A DNA stretch of 64,000 bases from Bidens hawaiensis (Eukaryota; Streptophyta; Magnoliopsida; Asterales; Asteraceae): contig JAIQDT010002045.1 in NCBI GenBank assembly GCA_021521415.1, forward strand, positions 62,001 through 126,000. The letters are read 5' to 3'. The translations under genes and the position numbers were made by a program. The notes under the pieces are model-generated. The model made no database searches, was not told where the DNA came from, and saw nothing but the letters and a program-made list of their open reading frames with translations. Positions 56,451 through 64,000 of the stretch are shown here, one piece after another (position 1 is the first letter of the stretch; the number at the start of each line of letters is the position of its first letter).

Positions 56451-57218
56451 TAAAATGCATCAAAAATTTAATTATTATTGAATTTTGTAAGTATATAATA
56501 TGTCAAAATCAGAAGCGCATATTTTGATTTGAAATTCAAAATAAGATAGTTGTAAAGCAGTTATCAACCCCTAATCCTAATAGCCATCACTTGATCATAC
56601 GAAATAACTTGTGGTTCATCCTACTCTCTCAAAAATCCATACTCAATGTCTTGCTCAATCAATCTGAGTTTTATCCGATCAAAACATTTGAGAACCACAA
56701 ATAGTTTTGATTTGAAAATGTAAACCACGCTTTCAGATTTCCAAAGATATACGATTTGCAAAAATTCCTCAACATCCTTTAACAGTTTAACATCCTCACC
56801 CCTATATCTCCCCAAACTCAAGAGACTGCTCAACATTCTTAGATCAGGCCCTAACATCCCCCCCCCCCCCCCTCTCTATAGAAGTCGTGTTTGTTGGGCA
56901 TAATAACCTAGAGTTTCCCATTCTTAATCATGAAAAGAAAGTTTGTGTTTGGTAAGTACTACTCCGACGGTGACAAAAACACTCTTTAAACCAATATATA
57001 GTTACTTCACACACACACACACTAAAAACACTTTAGTGGTTTTACCAACCAAGATTCAGTCATGAAACATAAGAGCCATCGAGAGTTTTGCTTGGTAGTT
57101 TGGTATTTAAACAAAAATAAATAAACAATTCAGTGAAAGAGGGAAAGAAAAGTAGTTCAACAATAAACCATGTTTCTATGATATGTATATATACATGTAT
57201 ATATAATATTCAACATCG
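56451..57218. other. Intergenic DNA, one unassigned frame
   Basis: A minus-strand frame at 56621-56857 (78 residues, V-E-E-F-L-Q-I-V-Y-L-W) looks protein-like, but I do not recognise it. A run of about 15 C lies near 56857-56872. TATA-like repeats at 57181-57205 precede the next gene. Confidence 0.4.
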
Positions 57219-58583
57219 TTGGAATCAAATATCCTAGATTGTCTTAACAAAAACATGAAAACAAATATGTTATCCAACACACATATCTTAGCAGATTTGA
57301 TAATACATTTATTATATATCTCGACTTTGATTATCCTTGTACGATCCAAGAGTGTTAGCATTACTACAAACCTGATCCATCGTGACTCGCCAACATCTCC
57401 CTTCTATGATCCTTCTCTTACCCTTTCACTGCGGGTGGTTGCCGCCATGAACCGCTCTTTTGATCGTGCTAGGATTTTTAGTTCCATGCGGTCCGGCATG
57501 ACAAATATCTTTCCAAACCCGCAATTAGCTAACTATCTTATGAAGATATCGATCGGTACTCCCCCTCAAGACATCATAGGTGTTGCTGACACGGGGAGTG
57601 ACATAATATGGACACAATGTGAACCGTGTTCATATTGTTTTAACCAAACGCGTCCTGTTTACAAGCCAAGGGTTTCCTCGACCTATAACACGACGACATG
57701 TGGTTCCACAACATGTATGTTGGTTCCCTTGAGATCTTGCACAACGTCCGACAACACTTGTTTGTATTTGGTCCAGTATGGAGATCTGTCGTACAGTTCT
57801 GGAGAACTTGCGACAGAGACAGTTACAGTGGATTCCACTGCAACTGGCGTCTCCATTGCCTTTACAAATGTGGTTTTTGGATGTGGGCATAGAAATGCTG
57901 GCATGTTTACCGAAGATCAAAGTGGCATAATAGGGCTTGGAGGCGGGCCGTTCTCGCTCGTTACACAAATGGGGTCATCGATTAACGGAAAGTTTTCATA
58001 TTGCCTAGTGCAAATGTTTTCACATACAGAAAGGTCAAGTAAAATGTACTTTGGTGATGCTGCCAGGGTTTCTGGAGACGGGGTTGTTTCAACCCCATTA
58101 TTTTCCGGAAACCCTGACACCTTTTACTATCTAAATTTTCAAGGGATCACCGTGGGTCGTCAACGTGTGGACTTTTACACTACAAAACCTACATTGGTCG
58201 AGGGCAATATTATCATCGACTCAGGAACATCGTTAACACTGCTTCCTGAGAGCTTCTATAATCGAGTTCAATTGGCGGTGAGACGTTCAATGCAAGATAT
58301 TGTACCCATTCGTCCTGACCCACAAAATAACCTACGATTGTGTTACAACCCGTTAGAAGTGATGGATCTTCCGGTTATGGTAGCCCACTTCAACGGTGCT
58401 GATTTGGAGTTGGACCCGATGAATACGTTTGTTCGATTGGGTAACGATTCGATTTGCTTGGCCTTTGCTCCCGTAGATGGGGTGGTGATCTTTGGAAATC
58501 TAGCACAAATGAACTTCTTAGTTGGTTATGACCATAATAAAAAGACAGTTTCATTTAAACGAACAGACTGTATGAAGTTATGA
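57219..58583 (+). CDS. CDR1-like aspartic protease (A1B, nepenthesin type)
   Basis: 454 residues in one exon. Active-site motifs are DTGS at 124-127 and DSGT at 334-337. The cysteines between about 134 and 190 form the nepenthesin-type insert. The block L-I-H-R-D-S-P-x-S-P-F-Y at 52-63 is typical of the CDR1 group, secreted proteases linked to disease resistance in Arabidopsis. A hydrophobic stretch at about residues 25-41 suggests a signal peptide. The true start is more likely Met13 (57255), which would place that stretch nearer the N-terminus. It should act in the apoplast on unknown peptides. The frame ends in a Cys-rich tail as in the family, and no defect was seen. Confidence 0.92.
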   Translation: MESNILDCLNKNMKTNMLSNTHILADLIIHLLYISTLIILVRSKSVSITTNLIHRDSPTSPFYDPSLTLSLRVVAAMNRSFDRARIFSSMRSGMTNIFPNPQLANYLMKISIGTPPQDIIGVADTGSDIIWTQCEPCSYCFNQTRPVYKPRVSSTYNTTTCGSTTCMLVPLRSCTTSDNTCLYLVQYGDLSYSSGELATETVTVDSTATGVSIAFTNVVFGCGHRNAGMFTEDQSGIIGLGGGPFSLVTQMGSSINGKFSYCLVQMFSHTERSSKMYFGDAARVSGDGVVSTPLFSGNPDTFYYLNFQGITVGRQRVDFYTTKPTLVEGNIIIDSGTSLTLLPESFYNRVQLAVRRSMQDIVPIRPDPQNNLRLCYNPLEVMDLPVMVAHFNGADLELDPMNTFVRLGNDSICLAFAPVDGVVIFGNLAQMNFLVGYDHNKKTVSFKRTDCMKL

Positions 58584-58729
58584 TCTCATATAACACACTT
58601 ATATAACTTATATTTCTAGCTGCACATTTGCATTTTGTGAAATGATGAATAAAATCGGATATTTTCTGGCAGTTGTATCATTTCTAACATTACAATTATT
58701 ATTACTATATATTAATTACTAAGACATGA

Positions 58730-58980
58730 TTTTGGCATCGCAAAGCCCTAATTCGAAATCATGTAAAAACGCGAAAAAATAAAGTTGGGATGCTATGAGG
58801 ATTCAAACCTACATCCCCAAGAGAAAACGTAGAGTTCGTACGGTATACTAGCATTATATTTTTGGTTTATAACTTTTAAAGTGAACCTAATATACGTTTA
58901 TATATTTTTAAAATAGGGGTCTTATTCAAGTGGAGGCCTAAAGCCATAGCTTGTTTATAGTGGCCCTTGAGCCGCCCCTG
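58730..58980. mobile_element. hAT-like right end fragment
   Basis: CTTGAGCCGCCCCTG at 58966-58980 is the reverse complement of a common hAT end. The preceding CCTAAAGCCATAGCTTG is shared with about 45590. No left end was found, so the start is arbitrary. Confidence 0.45.
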
Positions 58981-59157
58981 TTAGTAAATACGTTGCAGAA
59001 TTACAGAAAAGATGGTCCTAGTTTCTGGATGAATGAATACGTTGTAGAAAAGTCATCATATCATAATCACAAATTAATGTCTTTGGATGAATTAACACGT
59101 TGTGGAAAAATCATCATCACAATTCACACACATGCCATTTTTCCACAAGACAAGACC

Positions 59158-59165
59158 TATAAATA
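59158..59165 (+). promoter_or_regulatory. TATA box of the kiwellin-like gene
   Basis: TATAAATA lies 43 bases before the ATG at 59201, implying a very short 5' UTR. Confidence 0.5.
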
Positions 59166-59200
59166 CTACCCATTTTCCATGAAACCAAATAAAATAAAAT

Positions 59201-59769
59201 ATGAACATATTTAGCATGGGTGCAAATGCAATCCTTGTTGCATTGTTGGTTCTTGTTGCATGCTCCCAACATACTGATGCTCAAACCTGCAAGCCAAGTG
59301 GCAGCCTAAGGGGACGAAAACCCCCACCGGGACAATGCAACACCGAAATGACTCGGAGTGTTGTGTCCAAGGTAAGTATTACACAACCTACAAATGCTCA
59401 CCACCAGTTTCCGCTAGAACAAAGGCGACCCTAACATTGAACAGTTTCGAAGAAGGAGGTGATGGAGGTGGTCCATCCGAATGTGACAACAGTTACCACT
59501 CGGATGACAAGCCGGTTGTAGCTCTATCAACAGGATGGTAGAAAGGAGGTAGTAGGTGTAATAAGTATATTACCATTAATGGTAACGGACGAAGCGTAAG
59601 AGCCATGGTTGTAGACGAGTGTGACTCGACAGTTGGTTGTGATGCGGAGCATGACTATCAACCACCATGTCCTAATAACATTGTTGATGGCTCTAAAGCT
59701 GTTTGGGAGGCCTTGGGTGTATCAGAGGATGACTGGGGAGATTTGAATATTACTTGGTCAGATAGTTGA
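59201..59769 (+). pseudogene. Kiwellin-like (ripening-related) protein, disrupted
   Basis: The first frame gives a signal peptide (about 28 residues, VALLVLVACS, then A-Q-T-C-K-P-S-G-S-L-R-G). Near 59346 the frame is lost. The kiwellin sequence (S-E-C-C-V-Q-G-K-Y-Y) continues in another frame, as if one A were missing from a run. A TAG at 59539-59541 stands in that frame, after which the C-terminal part runs to a TGA at 59767-59769. Kiwellins are secreted Cys-rich proteins, and in maize one blocks a fungal chorismate mutase. With one frameshift and one stop this copy is probably dead, though the frameshift could be an assembly error. Confidence 0.9.
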
Positions 59770-60550
59770 TCTATATATGGTCAACCATGTCTTGTTGTTG
59801 TTCTTGACTTATGTAATAGATGCTGATCTATCATCATCATCATAATAAAATTAATAGGAGTGTGCTTATGTTTAAAAATGTAATGGTTGCACTAATAATG
59901 TATTCTATGAATAACTAGCCAAGTACTGATATCAATGTAATGGTTCCTACTTCTAAATACAAATGTCTACAATAACATTATAACTTTTAACTTGAGGCAT
60001 ATAAAATAGTCAAGATCACATAAAAATGCAATATATGGAAAAGAAATTTCAAAAAATGTGTAATAATTGTTGTAATGTAAACATAAGTTACACCTATGTT
60101 AAAAGTCAATTCAATGTGGAAAAAAATGTAAAACTTTACAATTTTTTTCCGTAATGTAATATATGGAAAAGAAACTTCAAAAAGAATTTTGTTGTATTGA
60201 GTTCTTTCAACTTCTTAAAATTCTAAGTGGTTCTCAAATCTAATAAGATTTCAACTGCACAATTCATGGAAACCTTAACACATATTTAAGCGTCGGTGTT
60301 ACGCTTCTAGAGCTAACATGTCCAAAACGTCTCAACTTTCAAGATGTGTTTTGGTTGTTGGATGAGAATTGCAATGCAAAAGGTTCAAATTTCAAGATGT
60401 GTTTTGTGCTATGATAGCTCAAAAGAGTTTTAAGATTACTATGAAGAAAAATTTATAATTACATACTATTCACACGTGTATCCAAGCATTTTACATACAC
60501 ATGGCAACATAATAATCAAGTATAAACACCATGGGGTCTGAGATAGAACA
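59770..60550. other. Intergenic DNA between kiwellin and callose synthase
   Basis: AT-rich. A stretch ATATATGGAAAAGAAA occurs twice (about 60030 and 60162). No gene was recognised. The right part contains the callose synthase 3' UTR. Confidence 0.5.
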
Positions 60551-63500
60551 TCACTCTTTGCTGTTGGAAGACTTGTCTTTCTTTTGTCCACCGCCAAGAA
60601 TACGCGATATTTGCAGACCTCTACTAAACGCCTGGTTAAACAACATACGCGTTTGGAATTCTGAAACAAATGGGAACCAAGCAAGAAATGCAACCGGTGT
60701 GAACAAAAGTAATCCCATAATTATTTCATAGTATTGCGCCAAGGTTCTGATCGATGACCACATTCCAGATTTCTTCAGAAACGGCCTCAAAGCTTGTGCA
60801 ATCTAAAAAAACATAAAATAACACTCGTTAACATTGATATCAACATTAACTAATGTTGTTGACAAATGATGACTCACCAGAAGTAGTCCCCATCCGGTCG
60901 GGAGGAATGCGAGAATGCATACGATTATATCCTTTAATGTCATATGTGGCAGTGCAATTAATGTTATTAAAGTCGAGGCGAAAGCGACGACAATAAAACC
61001 ATTAATTAATCTGAATAAAAGCTGAAAATCAGCACTGAGTGTTTTCCTCCAATATGACATGACCTGGAATCAAGCAGCAAAACTCAATTGATTAGATATA
61101 ATTATGAGTCATGGAATTTATATTAGACACTAGTTTTTATCCCCCGTATTACGGGGGTTGTTTTATATTGTTTGTTATAATATTAATTTATTTTTTGAAT
61201 TTATATTGTTTTTATTGTATGAAAGTTAACAATATACTTATGGTTTGATGATAAATTGTTTCACAAATAAATGAGATGTTATAACCCGGTTTAAAAGCTA
61301 TTTGGTTTTGATAAGACCCAAGACCCGTTTATTTTTTTACTATAAAATTAGTTTTTTTAATTATCAATAATATTTATGAAAGTTAATAATATACTTATGG
61401 TTTGATGAGACCCAAGACCCGTTTATTTTATTTTACTATAAAATTGGTTTTTTAATTTAAATAATATATATAGCTTTTTTAAAATAAATAAGATATTAAT
61501 TTTTGGTATATCCTATTTTATAGGATTTTTACATCATTAGTTTGGTGAGAATAATTTTTTATTTAATGAGATGTTATAACCCGTTTAAGGAATATCTGGG
61601 TTTGGTAATACTCATACCCATGAATTCGGGTCAAATGAATGAGAAGCCTCCATTTAAAAAATCAAGCAAATCTGGTGACTCCAAAAAAAGGGGGTGCGAC
61701 CACATCGCGACACATATGATTTTTATGTTTTCGTTTATATATATTATAGATTGTACTTTAGGATTGAGCCCATAAATCTCACAAAAGAAAAAAACAAATC
61801 ATCTTTAAAGATTTTTAATAGTCTATTGATCTATTCTAGACTTCTACTCATACTTATAAATAATAAATATTTGAAAGTTGTGATTACAATGGAGGGGTAA
61901 ACCTCAGTAAGCCAGTAGGACGAAACCAAAATTCAGTGAACAGTCGGTGAACCATTCGGCGGGAAGTATGTTTACGCCCGTTTACTTAATAAACAAACGA
62001 ACATAAACACATGTCTCGTTCGTTCATCTATGTTCATAAAGTTCGTTCCTTTACATTCGTTTATGTTCGTATTTGTTCGTGAGTTTACTTTGTTTAAGTT
62101 CGTGAGTTTACTTTCGTTAATTATATTCGTTTAAAGCTTTTGGCCCACTATAATTTAGTCTAGCTTTACAACCTTTTAAGCCATACAGATTACTTTTAAC
62201 TAGTTTTAGCTTAATTATATTCGTTCACATACGTTTAATTATGTTTGTTCGTTTACATTCGTGAACCGTTCGTTTTTATCGTGAAATGAGCAAGCATAAG
62301 CGAACATGAAAATCTTCATTTTCTTAACGAACATGAACAAGAAAACCCCGTTCGTTTATTTGTTCGTTTCCGATCATTTGTTCAGTTAAAGTGACACGAA
62401 CGAACACGAACATGCTCCATACATCTTTCTTCGATTTTTTTACAAGCCTAACCCTCGATATATAGGAAACCAGAAGCCCTAGACAAATCTATAACAGTAA
62501 TATTTTAATTGAAGAGGAACCTAAATATTAATGTTACTCTAACCAATGTAACGCACCTTCATTACAAGAAGTGCGCCAATGATCACAAGCCATGAAATTC
62601 CATAAACCTGCAACCAGAAGGCAAATATTATTACGGCTAAAAGTTAAAAAGTCAAACCCGTACAACACACGAAACGTACCAGAAAACTTTTGCTCTCGGT
62701 TAAGCTAAGATGATACACAAGTCCAAACTGATAAATAAAAAACCGAAGAGCCAAAACAATCTCTGTAATAGTACCCCGTACACCAGAAGATATAAGATGT
62801 TCCTGTTCTTTTTCCCACCACGACTCCCAACTTTTATCAACGGCAACACCGATCCCACCTCGATTACTTATCCACTTACTCCAATCAGTCCAATCATCAA
62901 CAATCTTTTGCCACTCAAAACCCGAGGGGTTAAACAGAAAGGGAGCAAAAAGCCATGATCCCACCATAAACCACATTGATACAGTAATCAATATGTATGC
63001 AATTGAACCTCTATAAGATTGACCAAATATTTCATACACAACAAGTAGTATCAAAAGTTCAAGCCCCTTAACAAAGTGACTTCGCGAGTAAAGTCGGTAA
63101 TTATCAGCAAACTTGGCGTGAAACACGACGAACCCACGACCCGTGGCTCGATACTGTGCACCACCGTGAAGCAAAGTTCTTCCATAATAATGTGTTTTTG
63201 TCCCGAGTGAAAATGTGAAGAATACAGAAGCTAGTTGCAGTTGCATGAGGACAAAATCTGTAAAAGCTTTATGAAACCCACGCTCGAGACCAATTTCCAT
63301 CATCATTGGTAATGCCATTAGAAACCCGATCTGGAAAACGGATTGTGAAGCGAGAGCAACTTGAAGGGGTTTGTTGTTAACGACTGCTCGGTTTGTGGTC
63401 AGCTCTCGTTCCAGTCCACTGAGGACGAGATAAAGTCGGCCGTAGAGGAAGACATATACGATAAGCACTGTCAGCTGTTGTAAAACAAGAAGTGTTGGTC

Positions 63501-63977
63501 AAAAAGTCAAAGGTGTTGAGAATTGAAACTTGGAAGAAAATGTTTAAACATCTTACGAGTGTGTTGAAGTAGAATCCGACAGTGGTGAAGTAGCAAGAGA
63601 GCATACGGAAGAAGTCGAAACGGTGTCCAAGTCGGTATATGTCACGGCTCATTGTTTGTTCACCGTTACCATTCGCAATTTTGGCCTCGAATAGTGAGAT
63701 TTGGTTGAGACCGACATCTCTTCCTTTACCGACTTGTATGTATTCGTGATGAGTAACGTTTCCTCCGCGTAATGTGGAATTGAAACCTGAGAATTTGAAA
63801 TTGTAAATAGAAGGCAAGCAAGCGATAGAGATGATTATAATACACATATATAGCAAATACTTGCCTGCAAATATATCCTCACTCAGGTTAACAATTTTAG
63901 AAGCCTTACTGACACCACCTCTGGTTAAATGAAACAGTCTTTCAAACACATCTGGATGCCCGTAATGAAATCTGACT
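60551..63977 (-). CDS. Callose synthase, last six exons, 5' part outside window
   Basis: Exons 63977-63865, 63786-63557, 63474-62680, 62607-62557, 61063-60878 and 60802-60551 join in frame to a TGA. Bases 64000-63978 are intron. This is the C-terminal end of a plasma-membrane 1,3-beta-glucan synthase (GSL family), with V-R-F-H-Y-G-H-P-D-V-F, I-Q-V-G-K-G-R-D-V-G-L-N-Q-I and the multi-span membrane region. The tail (S-R-I-L-G-G-G-Q-K-K-D-K-S-S) resembles the CalS1-4 group. It makes callose from UDP-glucose at cell plates, plasmodesmata and wounds. The first intron here (63864-63787) has a GC donor. The 1.5-kb intron 62556-61064 carries a Helitron-like end. The frame is intact. Confidence 0.95.
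61130..61157 (-). mobile_element. Helitron-like 3' end in a callose synthase intron
   Basis: On the minus strand a 17-base hairpin (CCCCCGTAATACGGGGG), then a short AT spacer, then CTAG followed by T. This is the layout of a Helitron 3' end. The 5' end was not found, so the element length is unknown. Confidence 0.5.
61975..62440. repeat. TTCGTT/AACGAA-rich intronic repeat
   Basis: Dozens of CGTTCGTTT, TATGTTCG and CGAACATGAAC words lie in both orientations inside the large callose synthase intron. They probably belong to a decayed small transposon. No ends were defined. Confidence 0.5.
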
Positions 63978-64000
63978 CTGAATGAGCAAAGGGTACGAGA

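Noticed and set aside
56621..56857. A real gene for the V-E-E-F-L-Q-I-V-Y-L-W frame
   Set aside because: It is only 78 codons, starts and ends in AT-rich DNA and matches nothing I can name. It may be a relic, so no gene was called.
57219..57254. First ATG as the true start of the CDR1-like protease
   Set aside because: The first 12 residues are polar and would push the signal peptide inward. Met13 at 57255 gives a better secretion signal.
1..64000. tRNA and rRNA genes
   Set aside because: No cloverleaf or rRNA-like stretch was seen. The TGGTATCAGAGC sites are retroelement primer sites, not tRNA genes.

Overview
The window is nuclear DNA of a flowering plant. It has AT-rich intergenic DNA, spliced genes with short introns, and large nested LTR retrotransposons. 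Small transposons (hAT-like, Stowaway-like, SINE) lie between isolated genes. The genes (type II metacaspase, kiwellin, CDR1-like aspartic protease, F-box, RING-HC, callose synthase) are generic for eudicots. An Asteraceae source is my impression from the repeat style and is not proven.

Layout: 1-11638 is a Ty3/gypsy Tat-lineage element on the minus strand, cut by the left edge. Its pol is broken. A five-exon gene with its own TATA box and polyA signal lies antisense between integrase and the 3' LTR. 11639-16721 holds a hAT-like MITE, a LINE relic, a RING-HC gene with an inverted-repeat element in its upstream region, and a Stowaway-like MITE. 16722-28164 is gene-poor and contains a SINE with a 17-bp target duplication, a second SINE fragment, a copia relic and one copy of a duplicated host segment. 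28170-40740 is a non-autonomous LTR element on the minus strand. It has a complete PBS, PPT and target duplication, no gag-pol, and tandem arrays inside. A very young chromovirus (29278-38486, plus strand) is inserted into one of those arrays. 41531-45170 has a TIR element, an F-box gene, a LINE relic and a foldback of short repeats. 45940-47035 is the second copy of the duplicated host segment. 47282-52176 is an intact copia element with 182-bp LTRs that look identical. It sits 68 bp past the stop codon of a frameshifted metacaspase (54705-52245, minus). 55020-56450 is a scrambled copia relic and a 20-bp degenerate tandem array. 57219-63977 carries a CDR1-like protease, a disrupted kiwellin and the 3' exons of a callose synthase on the minus strand.

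The host genes do not form one pathway. Metacaspase, CDR1-like protease, kiwellin and callose synthase are all families linked to stress or defence, but their proximity may be chance. Hand-counted LTR differences give an insertion order: Tat element oldest (about 13 in 586), then the non-autonomous element (2 in 404), then the chromovirus inside it (2 in 1954), and copia (none seen in 182).
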